Of a stretch of 39,795 nucleotides of DNA, positions 7,877 through 16,869 are shown piece by piece. A program made the translations under genes and the position numbers. The notes below the pieces were generated by a model. It searched no databases, was not told the DNA's origin, and was given only the letters and a program-made list of their open reading frames with translations. Origin of the DNA: Anaerolineae bacterium. GTDB taxonomy: Bacteria; Chloroflexota; Anaerolineae; JAFGEY01. The stretch lies in assembly GCA_016783145.1 (NCBI GenBank), contig JADHXD010000031.1, positions 1-39,795 on the forward strand. The letters are read 5' to 3'. The number at the start of each line of letters is the position of its first letter. Within the stretch, counting starts at the first letter, position 1.

Positions 7877-8632
7877 CTAGACCTTGCCCATCCGCTTGAG
7901 GTTGTCAAAGCTGAGCGTGGCGCTTTCCATCGTCGGTCGCTGGCAACGGTCTTGTTCCACGACGTACCACGCTGCGCCGTTCGCTTCGCTGGCTGTGAAT
8001 ATGCTGGGCATATCGAGGATCCCCTCGCCCACTTCGGCAAAGGTTGGCTCACCTGCCGTCATGTCCTTGAGGTGAATCAAAGGAAAGCGTCCCGGGCGTC
8101 TGGCGATGGTCTCTGCGGGATCGAGGCCCCCGTACTGGACCCAGTAGACATCCACTTCCCCTTTGACCAGTTCGGGATCGGTGCCATCGTAGAGCGCATC
8201 AAACAGCGTCTTGCCCCCAACCAGCGCCTCGAACTCGAAGGCGTGGTTGTGATAGCAGAACTGCATGCCACGTTCCTTGCATGCCTGACCAATGCGGTCG
8301 AACAGCGCGCACGTTGCCTCAAAGGTGTCTGCGGCGCGGTACTGCTCAGGCATGAACGGGCATGTGATGTAGGGTACGCCCAACTTGGCAAAGTAGTCCA
8401 GTGTTGCCTCCAGATCGCCGACAAGCTGATCCAACCCGGCGTGCGGGCCAACCGCCGTCAAGCCCAGACCGTCAAGCAGCGCCTTCAGGTCTTTGGCGGC
8501 AAGTCCCCCCGTGCCCGCGAATTCGACACTGGTGTATCCGATCTCGGCCACCTTGCGCACTGTGCCCGCAAAGTCCTTGCTCAGTTCATCGCGGACGGTG
8601 TACAACTGCAGAGCGACTGGAAGCTTGTGCAT
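7877..8632 (-). CDS. Sugar phosphate isomerase/epimerase-like TIM-barrel protein
   Basis: 251-aa member of the xylose isomerase-like / AP endonuclease 2 superfamily, cytosolic. These enzymes use a divalent metal at a TIM-barrel rim to isomerise or epimerise sugars, inositols or hydroxypyruvate. Visible family motifs are LQLYTVRDELSKDFAGT at the start, GYTSVEFAG, GMQFCYHNHAFEFE (with His and Glu ligands), KGEVDVYWVQYGG and RFPLIHLKDM near the C-terminus. The ATG at 8632 is preceded by AAGGAG at 10 bases. A promoter is visible at 8693-8722. The closest annotated relatives are usually called sugar phosphate isomerase/epimerase; the real substrate is unknown. Confidence 0.9.
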   Translation of the reverse strand: MHKLPVALQLYTVRDELSKDFAGTVRKVAEIGYTSVEFAGTGGLAAKDLKALLDGLGLTAVGPHAGLDQLVGDLEATLDYFAKLGVPYITCPFMPEQYRAADTFEATCALFDRIGQACKERGMQFCYHNHAFEFEALVGGKTLFDALYDGTDPELVKGEVDVYWVQYGGLDPAETIARRPGRFPLIHLKDMTAGEPTFAEVGEGILDMPSIFTASEANGAAWYVVEQDRCQRPTMESATLSFDNLKRMGKV

Positions 8633-8692
8633 CGATGATCTACTCCTTGTGATTTTCTGTTCTATATTATTCTGATAAGGTGGATCCTGTCT

Positions 8693-8722
8693 ATTGTACC
8701 ACTCCCAGGTGAGAAAGTCCAA
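8693..8722 (-). promoter_or_regulatory. Promoter of the isomerase-like gene
   Basis: TTGGAC (8722-8717) and TACAAT (8698-8693) on the minus strand, 18 bp apart, about 60 bp before the ATG. Confidence 0.6.
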
Positions 8723-8847
8723 TCCCGTCCTCTCTATCTCTGGGGGGTGCAGCGGTCCAGGATGGATGCCCCGGTGTCGAGGGGAAGCATCCGCATGTCT
8801 GACACCAGGACCCGGGTAGAGTACATGCCGGCGTTCGCGCAAGGTCC

Positions 8848-8876
8848 TTGGCGCTCCAATACACCCATGCTATAAT
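8848..8876 (+). promoter_or_regulatory. Promoter of the secreted protein gene at 8942
   Basis: TTGGCG (8848-8853) and a perfect TATAAT (8871-8876), 17 bp apart, about 65 bp before the ATG. Confidence 0.72.
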
Positions 8877-8941
8877 CGTGCTACCGAGTGCTGTTCTGAG
8901 GGCAGCACGGTAGACGCCGACCACGGAGAAGGCCCGGAGAC

Positions 8942-10888
8942 ATGAATCCATCCCCTTTGTTCGGGCAAATGGTGCATCGCACTGCACTTCTGCTCATAGT
9001 TTGTATGAGCCTGGCCCCCCTGGGTGTTCTTGCTCAAGACGAGCCCAGCCCGATCGAGATCGAGCTGCTTGCTCCACAGCAGGCACAGAAGGGCGAAACG
9101 ATCGACGTTCTGATCCGATATGACGTCGTGGACCCAAACGCCAACGCCAAGATCAACTACGACGTGTTGGGCCCGTGTGCGATCCGATCGCGTGCTCCGG
9201 AGCCGCCTGATCCAACTGTCAACATCTGGATCCCAACCGGCGATAGCGCACCAGGCACGATCCGGATCCAGGTCCAGATAGACAAAGAGGCGACGGATCT
9301 GCAAGTCAGGCACGTGGTTAAAGTTCGCTGGGGAGACAAGGTCCGGACGTTCGAGTCGGATACCGCGGTCCAGGCTGTTCCACCGACGCCCACTGCTGCT
9401 CCCGTGCCTGCCCTTCCAGCAGAGGGGCTATCGAGCTCGGCCGTGCCGACCCTGAACCTCGTGTCTGTTGGCCTCAGCCACTCTGTCTCAGGGGGAGGGA
9501 ATCAAGAAGTCGCACTCCAGGTTAGCTACGTCAGTACCGGAGACCTGCGTGATGTCATCGTCACTGTGCGCTTCGACCCAGACGTTGTCAACCTCGAGGA
9601 AGCTGCGCGCGCCGGTCGTAGCTATGAGATCGCAGTGCCCTTCCTGCCAAGAGCACCGGGTAGCCGGCCCCTCTTTGACCTTCCACTCAGGGGGCGCATC
9701 CGGCCCTATCAGGGTGGGGGGGAGCACTATGGGTTGCAGGCCATTGTCCAAATCGTGACGCCAGATGGAGCGACACGGAACGTGCCTGGGCCGATCGTTT
9801 CCCAGCCGGTTGGGGTTGATCAAGACATCTCAGTGGTGGTCCAGTCCAGGGTGGACTCAGAGGTGGCGCCGGCAGGGCGGAGCATCATCGTCCACGTGGT
9901 GTGCGAGAATCTCGGGCAGCTGCCCGTTGAGGATTTGACTGTCCGCATCGAAGGTCTGCCGGAGGGTTTTGTCACCCATCCGCTAGAGCAGATCATCGAC
10001 CAGATTGCAGGCGTCGGTGGGTTCGAAGAAAGGCTGTTTGCCATTCGCACGCCAGGCGACGTCGAGCAGACGGTCACCTTCAGAGCAGTCGTCACTGTGG
10101 ATCAGACGGTCATCGAATCCGAGCCAGTGACCGTGGAGACTGCCTTGCCCACGTCTTTGGAGCTGGAGCTGTCCGCTGACAAGTCAACTGTCCTCGCCGG
10201 CGACGCGCTCACGGTAAGGGTGGCCTGCACAAACGGGGGGTATCGCCGCGCCGGGCAGTTGACAGCCAAGCTGATCGACAGTACAGGCAATCTTGGGACG
10301 TTTCTCAAGGATCTCAGCGACATCGAGCCTGGCAAGTTCCAGGAAGTGGTCTTTGTCATCGAGGTGCCGCCAGACTTCCCGGTCGATGCGGTCTCCCTGC
10401 TGAGGGCACAGTTGGTCTCGGAGGGTGAGGCTCTGGCCGAGTCTGCTCCACTCTCTGTGAGGGTGGCCTGCGTGCCCGAGTTCGAGGTGCTCCTCCGATC
10501 ACCGGGCACGCGAGTGGAGAGTGGTGGCCTGGTAGAGTTCGCCGCATCGGTCCGCAACGTCAGCCAATGCACCGCACGTGATATCCGGCTGTCGCTGGAA
10601 GGGTTGCCGGATGGCTTTCCAGTCCCACCTGATCAAGAGGTCGATGAACTGCCACCGGGAGCAGCACGAAATCTCACATTCAGTTCGGTGGTTCCCGATG
10701 GATACCAGGGCAAGTCTACCACTGTGGTTCATCTCGTTGACCGAATGGGCACAAACTTCTGGTCCGAACCCTCTGACCTGGCAGTGGGTGCTGTGTCGCT
10801 ATTGTTCGTTGTCGGCTTTGGTTTACTGGGGGTCCTGGCCTTCGCGGCGGCCACTGCGGGTTTTGTGCTGTTCCTCAGACAGAGGTAG
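8942..10888 (+). CDS. Large secreted, C-terminally anchored protein with Ig-like/CARDB-type domains
   Basis: 648-aa extracellular protein. A signal peptide (about 1-32, ending VLAQ) leads into a beta-rich domain (about 35-145), then a Pro/Thr linker (PPTPTAAPVPALPAEG). Three or more beta-sandwich units follow, resembling CARDB/NEW3-type repeats with the recurring pattern of a valine-rich strand, GLPxGF and a phi-x-phi turn (for example IEGLPEGFVTHP and LEGLPDGFPVPP). One membrane helix (about 618-643) ends in a basic tail (LRQR). A single-pass protein with its bulk outside is therefore expected. The start has GGAGA close upstream and its own promoter. Function unknown; adhesion, surface scaffolding or ligand presentation are possibilities. 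It is separated from the minus-strand MoxR cluster by a 700-bp gene-free stretch. Confidence 0.88.
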   Translation: MNPSPLFGQMVHRTALLLIVCMSLAPLGVLAQDEPSPIEIELLAPQQAQKGETIDVLIRYDVVDPNANAKINYDVLGPCAIRSRAPEPPDPTVNIWIPTGDSAPGTIRIQVQIDKEATDLQVRHVVKVRWGDKVRTFESDTAVQAVPPTPTAAPVPALPAEGLSSSAVPTLNLVSVGLSHSVSGGGNQEVALQVSYVSTGDLRDVIVTVRFDPDVVNLEEAARAGRSYEIAVPFLPRAPGSRPLFDLPLRGRIRPYQGGGEHYGLQAIVQIVTPDGATRNVPGPIVSQPVGVDQDISVVVQSRVDSEVAPAGRSIIVHVVCENLGQLPVEDLTVRIEGLPEGFVTHPLEQIIDQIAGVGGFEERLFAIRTPGDVEQTVTFRAVVTVDQTVIESEPVTVETALPTSLELELSADKSTVLAGDALTVRVACTNGGYRRAGQLTAKLIDSTGNLGTFLKDLSDIEPGKFQEVVFVIEVPPDFPVDAVSLLRAQLVSEGEALAESAPLSVRVACVPEFEVLLRSPGTRVESGGLVEFAASVRNVSQCTARDIRLSLEGLPDGFPVPPDQEVDELPPGAARNLTFSSVVPDGYQGKSTTVVHLVDRMGTNFWSEPSDLAVGAVSLLFVVGFGLLGVLAFAAATAGFVLFLRQR

Positions 10889-11277
10889 CGCCTCGTTGGG
10901 CGGCAATCTCTCCGGATTTTCGTATAGTCTCTACATAGGACTGGGCCTGGCCTAAACCGCAGATGCCCCTGGGACTGCACCGGCATCGGGTCCGATCCTG
11001 GTTGCAGGGATCTCCGAGAGGGCGTCACAAGGGCTACACCGGGGGAGTGCTCGCGCCCGGCGCGAATCGATGCACACTGTCATCGTAGATGTACCTCCCT
11101 TCCTGAGGTGGCAGCCCCGTAGTCGCGCCTCACGTTCCATCCCGTCCTGGCCCTGACCCCGGACACTCTGGGCTGTGAGCCGGGGGAGTGGCGCGAGCTC
11201 ATCCGCAAAGAGAGCTAAGAAGGGGCCAAGCAGTGCCTCAGAAGTCAGTTCAGAGCGGCTTCCTGGGCCTGCTGGTT

Positions 11278-11307
11278 TATGTCCCATAAGATATATTATG
11301 GGACATA
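11278..11307. repeat. 12-bp perfect palindrome with 6-nt centre
   Basis: TATGTCCCATAA (11278-11289) and TTATGGGACATA (11296-11307) flank GATATA. An outer pair GCCTG (11267-11271) and CAGGC (11313-11317) can extend the stem. It is AT-rich against a GC-rich background and belongs to no visible gene. Confidence 0.8.
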
Positions 11308-11371
11308 GAAGACAGGCAACAAACCGCCCCGCGAGACCTTGTCTTTGTGCGGCCTTGGCTGCTCCCCCGCC

Positions 11372-11581
11372 CTATTGTTGGCAGTAGCTCCCGTAGTCGC
11401 TGACCAAGAGAGGGAGAGGTCGATGCCCGATACCAATTCCAGAGTGGAACGTGTGCCTGACACCGTCCAGCGATAGCGTGATATCAGTGTTCGCCAGGTC
11501 CCCTTCGCCTGTGGAGTTGTGCAGCTTGATCAGCAGCTCCCCCCCGCCCCCGGCTGACGATGTCTTCCACCTGGTTGACTC
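11372..11581 (-). pseudogene. Coding remnant, unknown family
   Basis: An open frame without a start codon ends at TAG (11374-11372). From about 11539 on, its third positions are strongly G/C-biased like real genes here, and the translation is protein-like: ELLIKLHNSTGEGDLANTD, then ITLSLDGVRHTFHSG and LLVSDYGSYCQQ. An in-frame stop lies just upstream (11584-11582). I read it as the 3' end of a lost gene rather than a working small gene. I do not recognise the family. Confidence 0.45.
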
Positions 11582-11598
11582 TATTCTACCCTATAGTT

Positions 11599-13275
11599 CT
11601 ACAATGTATCGTATACTTCGCTAGGTTTCAAAACAGCATCTATGTGGTCAAACGCCGCCTGCGCTGCCCGAACCTGCTCCTGGGTTGGAGGCTCGGCCCC
11701 ATATCGAGCGATCACATACACCGAGGTCAAGATCTCAAGCGAGGACCGCGCCTCGGGGCACAGGTCCTGAAGGGTAGTCTGGTATGTGAGCGGTGTCTGT
11801 TGCGTCTGTCTCGGGGAGCCCAGGTCAATCGCCTTCGCCAGGACTCGCTGGTAGATCTCTCTCACGGTCCGCCTGGGATCGTCAAAGAGACCAGCCTCAA
11901 GGAACATGGGTGGGGGCTTTTTCCTTCGCAAGCTGTTGAGCAGGTCAAGTGCCTGGCTCCGGAGCAGGTCCATGGACAGAATCGTCTCCCGGGTCTCCAG
12001 CACCTCGTCCTCTGCAAGTCTCTGGCGCTCTTGTCGGCTCCGCACGGCGATCATAAAGATATAGGCGATGAGCGCGATCACCCCCAGGATCAAGATGACC
12101 TGCACTATCGTGCCAAAGAGCGGAGGGATCCCTGCAGCTTCTTCGCCTGCCAGTTCGATTTCTTCCGGTGCTGATAGTGGGGAGCGAAACGCAGACAGAT
12201 CGCGGGGTGGTCGCTGCTCAAGCTCAGCCAATAGAGGCTCGAGCAAGCTGAAGAACAGGTAGGCAAAGACGAACACCAAGAAAAGAAAGATGCGGACCAA
12301 GAGATCCCAGATCGGCTTGAGCCAGCTCAGGGCGCGAATCAGAGCACCTGGCGCCAGTATCTGACCGAGCAGCAGGCCGAGAAGAAGGACGCCGGCGACG
12401 ATACTGAACGTGGTCACGATCCAGTAACGGTCAACTCGCAGGTGAACCCCTGTCATACGCTCTTGCTCATGCATGGTCTTGGAGAGGCCAACCAAGACCA
12501 GTGCAGCCAGCCCAGAAGCGAGAAACAGAAGGAGCCAGCCGCCCAGTGCCGCCAGAGCGGGCCCGGTGGGTAGGACGAGCGCGATCGACAGCAGTCCCAG
12601 AACGATCGTTAGCTGTATGAGGGTGGCTACCCACCCCTCAGCCCGCACGACCAGAGCAAATGCAGCCGCTGGGATAGACAGAAAGAACAGCAGCGGGCTG
12701 GTACAAGAGGCGAGCGTCCTCAAAGAGTCCGACATCTCGTACCGGTTTGCGGAGAGTGCAGGAGCCAGGACGACTGCCAGCAGAAGCAAGCCAACCAGCG
12801 CAGCAACGCCCACGACAAAGGACCCAACGGTTTCTTCCTGCTCAATGCGAGCAATGCGCAGTCCGCGCCACCACAGCAGTGTCGAACTGATCACGATCAC
12901 AAAGGGCGCGGGCACGACCTCTCCCCCAGTGCCGCGTGCCGCGCCGCCGAGCAGCTCGAGGAAACCAAGCCCTGGGTCCACCACGACGGTCGGGAGAGTG
13001 AGCATCAGGGAGACCAGCATGGCGGCTATGCCCCCAGCGACGACGATCACCACACCCAACCGATTGCGATGGGCGAGTCTGCCGGCCACGAATCCGCCGA
13101 GCAGCGTTCCCAAGCACAGCCAGAAGGTGAACGCCGGGTTCGGATCACCTGTCAGCGGGTCCCGCAAGAACAGCGCAAAGAGAGGATATCCCCAGGCCAC
13201 GTACATCAACGCCGCGGCCAACGGGATCAGCCCGTCATCAAGCCAGTTCCAGCGTTTCCAGACGGCGCCAAGCAT
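11599..13275 (-). CDS. Polytopic membrane protein with C-terminal DUF4129 domain
   Basis: 558 aa with about ten hydrophobic segments (about 15-400), then a cytosolic or extracellular C-terminal region. That region starts with a further helix (ILILGVIALIAYIFMIAV) and continues into the DUF4129 region with PRRTVREIYQRVLAKA, QTPLTYQTTL and an alpha-helical end. DUF4129 proteins are usually the last member of MoxR-DUF58-transglutaminase/DUF4129 clusters. Here no transglutaminase core is seen, so it is a DUF4129-only version. The ATG at 13275 has GGAGG five bases upstream and overlaps the end of the DUF58 gene by 38 bp, indicating translational coupling. Function unknown; in this context it probably works in envelope protein assembly with the ATPase. 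Confidence 0.85.
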   Translation of the reverse strand: MLGAVWKRWNWLDDGLIPLAAALMYVAWGYPLFALFLRDPLTGDPNPAFTFWLCLGTLLGGFVAGRLAHRNRLGVVIVVAGGIAAMLVSLMLTLPTVVVDPGLGFLELLGGAARGTGGEVVPAPFVIVISSTLLWWRGLRIARIEQEETVGSFVVGVAALVGLLLLAVVLAPALSANRYEMSDSLRTLASCTSPLLFFLSIPAAAFALVVRAEGWVATLIQLTIVLGLLSIALVLPTGPALAALGGWLLLFLASGLAALVLVGLSKTMHEQERMTGVHLRVDRYWIVTTFSIVAGVLLLGLLLGQILAPGALIRALSWLKPIWDLLVRIFLFLVFVFAYLFFSLLEPLLAELEQRPPRDLSAFRSPLSAPEEIELAGEEAAGIPPLFGTIVQVILILGVIALIAYIFMIAVRSRQERQRLAEDEVLETRETILSMDLLRSQALDLLNSLRRKKPPPMFLEAGLFDDPRRTVREIYQRVLAKAIDLGSPRQTQQTPLTYQTTLQDLCPEARSSLEILTSVYVIARYGAEPPTQEQVRAAQAAFDHIDAVLKPSEVYDTL

Positions 13276-14479
13276 CTCGTCCTCCCAGATGGTGAGTGGC
13301 AAAGGTGTCGGGGATCTCCGGCCGGTCGTCCCCCACCGTAAGCAAGACAACTGGATGACCGGCATCCTGCAGGGTGAGCAGAGAACTCAAGAGTGCTTCG
13401 GTCGCCTGTGCGCTGATCGCCACTACGGTACAGCCATACGGCAGAGAGGGCATCAGGCGACGCAAGAGCTGGTAGAGCGGAATCAAGCGGAAGCCGAACA
13501 GGGGTGCCAATGCCTCAAGGATCTGCGAGCCCTGTCCAGGACTGCGCCCAGGTGGAATCATCGTCCAGTTGTTCGCACCGCGAGGCCCTCCGTTTGCATA
13601 GACCCCCACCGCGTGGCGTAGGTCCAATGCGTGGATCGCGATCGAGGCGGCTGCGCTGATGCCTAGCTCGAGATACTCTGTGATCAGCCCGTACGGATTG
13701 TGGACGGTCTGCAAATCCACGAACAGGGCCAGCACGGGGGTGGAACTGGGGTCAAACACCTTGGTCTGCAATTGGTTCAGTCGAGCCGTGTTCTTCCAGT
13801 GTATGTGACGAATGCTGTCACCTGGGACATACTCGCGCACGGTGGCCATTCGCAGCGGATCTTCGATGACTCTGCGTAGGGCCTTCATCTCGCCCGAAGG
13901 CCGCTCGGCGGGCAGGGCAAGCCTATCGATGGGGACTATCCGGGGATACACGATCAACCGATCAGTGGTCTCAATGTGGGCCTGCTTGCGCCCGAACCCA
14001 AAGATGTCGCCGGCAGTGATTGCCGCCGGACCAAAGGTAAAGGCACCCCTCTGCTCGCCGCGAACACGATAGGTGCGCTGCACGCGCTCATACCAGCGCA
14101 AAGCCAAAAGGTCGGTCAGGTTGAGGACGGACGTCTCTTGCTGCTGCGCAGCGGCCTCTCGTTGCTGTGCCCCATCGAGGGCACCGGTAAGCAAGGTGAT
14201 CTCTTTTGGGAACCGATCCCGGATCAGCAGCCACGGAAGCGGCAGCGGCTTGGCGTTGACCACGTCGATCGTCAGCTCGGTCTCCTCGCCTCCAAAGATT
14301 CGCTCATCCTTGAGCCTGCGCTTGTAGGTGACGCCGTGCAGGCAGTAGCGGAACCACAGCACAGATGCTCCCGAGGCCAGGGTCAGAAGAATCGCAAACA
14401 GAAAGAGCATTTCGTGTCGCAGCACCAGGCTCAAGACAAACAGGAGCCCCAAGAGCGACCACCAACGCTTGTCTGCCAT
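13238..14479 (-). CDS. DUF58 domain protein (von Willebrand A-like)
   Basis: 413 aa. Two N-terminal membrane helices (about 5-45) are followed by a beta-rich part and the DUF58 signature REYVPGDSIRHIHWKNTAR, then the vWA-like region beginning VLALFVDLQT. DUF58 proteins are membrane-associated partners of MoxR AAA ATPases and may bind metal ions through the vWA fold. The ATG at 14479 touches the MoxR stop (TAA followed by ATG), so the genes are tightly coupled. Family and context agree well; the client proteins are unknown. Confidence 0.92.
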   Translation of the reverse strand: MADKRWWSLLGLLFVLSLVLRHEMLFLFAILLTLASGASVLWFRYCLHGVTYKRRLKDERIFGGEETELTIDVVNAKPLPLPWLLIRDRFPKEITLLTGALDGAQQREAAAQQQETSVLNLTDLLALRWYERVQRTYRVRGEQRGAFTFGPAAITAGDIFGFGRKQAHIETTDRLIVYPRIVPIDRLALPAERPSGEMKALRRVIEDPLRMATVREYVPGDSIRHIHWKNTARLNQLQTKVFDPSSTPVLALFVDLQTVHNPYGLITEYLELGISAAASIAIHALDLRHAVGVYANGGPRGANNWTMIPPGRSPGQGSQILEALAPLFGFRLIPLYQLLRRLMPSLPYGCTVVAISAQATEALLSSLLTLQDAGHPVVLLTVGDDRPEIPDTFATHHLGGRDAWRRLETLELA

Positions 14480-15481
14480 TTAGGCTTCCTGTGCTGGCAC
14501 AGACCAGCTTTCTTCCACCGGCACTGGCACTCTCGCGACGATCTCACTGAACAGATCCCTGGTCGAGCGTCCACGCAATCGCGTCTGGGCGCTGGGGATC
14601 AGCCGGTGCACCAGCACGTGCTGGACAAGAGACTGCACATCGTCGGGCAGGACGTAGTCTCGTCCCCGAACCGCGGCCAAGGTCTGACTGGTCCGATATA
14701 GGGCCATCGTCCCGCGCGGACTGACTCCCAAGGCAAAGTCGTCGCTGGCACGTGACGCCCGTGCCAAGGAGACGATGTAGCGCTCTATGACCTCGTGCAC
14801 GAACACCCGACGGCAGACGGGGATCACCCGCTCTATCTCTTGTGCCGTGATGACTGGGGCAAGCGCTTCCAGCGGGTCCGACTCGCGGAAACGGCGCAGG
14901 ATGGCCCGCTCTTCCTCCACGCTTGGGTATCCCATTTCCAGGCGCATCAGGAAGCGGTCTACCTGTGCTTCGGGCAAGGGAAAGGTCCCCTCCAACTCGA
15001 TCGGGTTCTGCGTGGCCAAGACAAGAAACGGACGCGGCAGAGGACGGGTCACGCCGTCCACGGTGACTTGCCGCTCCTGCATCGCCTCTAGAAGTGCGCT
15101 CTGCGTGCGCGGCCCGGCGCGGTTGATCTCGTCAGCAAGCACGACCTGCGACATCACCGGGCCGGCGCGATACTCAAAGTCACTCGACTTTTGGCTATAG
15201 ACACTCACGCCGGTGATGTCGGTGGGCAGCAGATCTGGTGTGAATTGGATGCGGGAGAACGAGCAGTCGAGACTGCGAGCCAGAGACTTGGCGAGCATCG
15301 TCTTGCCGACGCCGGGCACGTCTTCGAGCAACACGTGTCCCTCACAGAGCAGGGCGACCAGCAGCAGCTCCACAATGTCGTGCTTGCCGACAATGACCTG
15401 TTGGACGTTGGCGGCGATCGCTCTGGCCAGGTCTTGGACGGAACCGGTATCGAGATGCGGATTTGTACCTTTGGTTGACAT
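14480..15481 (-). CDS. MoxR-family AAA+ ATPase
   Basis: 333-aa chaperone-like ATPase thought to help assemble or activate vWA-domain partners. It has Walker A EDVPGVGKTMLAK, Walker B VVLADEINRAGPRTQSALLEAM, sensor 1 LATQNPIELEGTFPLPEAQ and the arginine-finger segment DRFLMR. Three ATGs lie close together (15490, 15487, 15481). The last is preferred because AGGA lies eight bases before it; the first two would overlap that site. It heads the moxR-DUF58-DUF4129 operon, with a promoter at 15527-15555. Confidence 0.93.
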   Translation of the reverse strand: MSTKGTNPHLDTGSVQDLARAIAANVQQVIVGKHDIVELLLVALLCEGHVLLEDVPGVGKTMLAKSLARSLDCSFSRIQFTPDLLPTDITGVSVYSQKSSDFEYRAGPVMSQVVLADEINRAGPRTQSALLEAMQERQVTVDGVTRPLPRPFLVLATQNPIELEGTFPLPEAQVDRFLMRLEMGYPSVEEERAILRRFRESDPLEALAPVITAQEIERVIPVCRRVFVHEVIERYIVSLARASRASDDFALGVSPRGTMALYRTSQTLAAVRGRDYVLPDDVQSLVQHVLVHRLIPSAQTRLRGRSTRDLFSEIVARVPVPVEESWSVPAQEA

Positions 15482-15526
15482 ATACATCATCCTGTTTACG
15501 TGAGTCAGGGGGTGGAAGGGTGTCCT

Positions 15527-15555
15527 ATTCTACCCTACAAAGTTCCCGACGACAA
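15527..15555 (-). promoter_or_regulatory. Promoter of the moxR-DUF58-DUF4129 operon
   Basis: TTGTCG (15555-15550) and TAGAAT (15532-15527) on the minus strand, 17 bp apart, about 45 bp before moxR and just after the argJ stop. The -10 context GGGTAGAAT also occurs near 11582 and 23458. Confidence 0.6.
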
Positions 15556-15585
15556 ACCGTTTGGCCTCTGGCGCCCGTCAGAAGT

Positions 15586-16800
15586 CTATGTTCGATAATG
15601 GGCATTGACATCCACGTAGGCGTGTGTGAGGTCGCAGGTCCACGCGGTCGCGGATTCTCTCCCCGAGCCCAGGTCAAGCCGGAATGCGACCTCCGCCTCC
15701 GCCAGTATGGCGGAGGCGCGTGCCTCATCGATCTCAAATGGCTCGCCGCGTTTGACCAGATAGAGCGAGTCGAGCCGGTTCTCCATCCACAGCGAGAGTC
15801 GGTCCGGCTCGATCGGAACGCCACTGTAGCCGGCGGCGCAAACCACGCGGCCCCAGTTCGCGTCCTCCCCATACACGGCCGTCTTGACCAGGTTAGAGCT
15901 AGCGATGCTCTTGGCTACCTGCTTGGCTTCCCCCCAACTGGCTGCGCCAGTCACCTGGATCGTAATGAACTTGCTTGCACCCTCGCCGTCACGAGCGATG
16001 GCCTGCGCCAGAGCTGTGGCCACGTCGAGCAGCCCATTCGCAAACTCGCGGTACGCGCTCGACGTGACGTCAGAGAGCATCGGGTTCCTGGCCTGTCCAT
16101 TGGCCAGCAAGAGGACGGTGTCGTTGGTGCTGGTGTCCCCATCTACCGTCACCATGTTGAACGTTCGTTCGACTGTGGCCTGCAACGCATGCTGCAGAAC
16201 ATCACGTTCGATCGCTGCATCCGTGACCAGCGCCGCCAACATGGTAGCCATGTCGGGATGGATCATGCCGGCGCCTTTGCACATCCCGGCAATTGTTACG
16301 GTCCTTCCCTCGATCTCTACCTGAGTCGCCGCTTCTTTGGGGCGCGTGTCAGTGGTCATGATCGCTCGTGCGGCATCTGCTCCACCACTATGCGAAAGCG
16401 CCTGGCAAGCCTGCTCGATGCCCGCGGAGACCTTTTCCATCGGCAAGAGTTGGCCGATTACGCCAGTAGACATCACCAAGACCGCCTCTGATGGCAGGCC
16501 GAGATGATCAACGGTCATCTCGGCCATTCGCCTCGCATCCCTCAAGCCCTGTTCACCTGTACACGCGTTCGCGCACCCGCTGTTGATGACCACGGCCTGA
16601 ACCGGGTGTCCAGCCTGTATGATGCACTGATCGTAGAGGACAGGGGCAGCCCGCACACGGTTCGTCGTAAACATCGCTGCCGCAGTGCACGGGCCGTCGG
16701 CAGCGATCAGCGCCAGATCTAGTTCATTCCCTTTCTTGAGCCCACAGGCCACGCCTGAGGCGCGAAACCCAGGTACCAGGGTTATGTGAGGGTTTGTCAT
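15586..16800 (-). CDS. argJ: Glutamate N-acetyltransferase / amino-acid acetyltransferase ArgJ
   Basis: Catalyses the transfer of acetyl from N-acetylornithine to glutamate in arginine biosynthesis, and in bifunctional forms also acetylation of glutamate by acetyl-CoA. The product is 404 aa, normal length. The precursor self-cleaves into alpha and beta chains before T186 in the motif KGAGMIHPDMATML, making Thr186 the N-terminal nucleophile. The oxyanion-hole STG (residues 111-113) and the conserved SNLVKTAVYGEDANWGR segment are present. GGAGGAG lies five bases before the ATG. No other arg genes are adjacent, so it is expressed alone from the promoter at 16842-16869. Mono- versus bifunctional activity cannot be told from sequence. 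Confidence 0.96.
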   Translation of the reverse strand: MTNPHITLVPGFRASGVACGLKKGNELDLALIAADGPCTAAAMFTTNRVRAAPVLYDQCIIQAGHPVQAVVINSGCANACTGEQGLRDARRMAEMTVDHLGLPSEAVLVMSTGVIGQLLPMEKVSAGIEQACQALSHSGGADAARAIMTTDTRPKEAATQVEIEGRTVTIAGMCKGAGMIHPDMATMLAALVTDAAIERDVLQHALQATVERTFNMVTVDGDTSTNDTVLLLANGQARNPMLSDVTSSAYREFANGLLDVATALAQAIARDGEGASKFITIQVTGAASWGEAKQVAKSIASSNLVKTAVYGEDANWGRVVCAAGYSGVPIEPDRLSLWMENRLDSLYLVKRGEPFEIDEARASAILAEAEVAFRLDLGSGRESATAWTCDLTHAYVDVNAHYRT

Positions 16801-16841
16801 GTGTACTCCTCCAGACTCTGCGGTCGGACCACGGTCTGGAT

Positions 16842-16869
16842 ATTATATCACGCCGCAAGCGAAGATCAA
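16842..16869 (-). promoter_or_regulatory. Promoter of argJ
   Basis: TTGATC (16869-16864) and a perfect TATAAT (16847-16842) on the minus strand, 16 bp apart, about 40 bp before the ATG. No arginine operator is evident. Confidence 0.7.

Larger units (their letters stand above)
10889..11598. other. Gene-free stretch with remnants
   Basis: No complete gene is supported. On the minus strand a 31-codon open stretch (11129-11037) with coding-like third positions ends in TAG at 11034 and reads LPPQEGRYIYDDSVHRFAPG. A longer remnant is listed at 11372-11581 and a palindrome at 11278-11307. The area reads like one or more decayed minus-strand genes downstream of the DUF4129 gene. Confidence 0.5.

Noticed and set aside
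8723..8847. Possible small coding remnant between the isomerase-like and secreted protein genes
   Set aside because: A short plus-strand frame (VSRGSIRMSDTRTRVEYMP) looks slightly protein-like but is too short and lacks any family sign.
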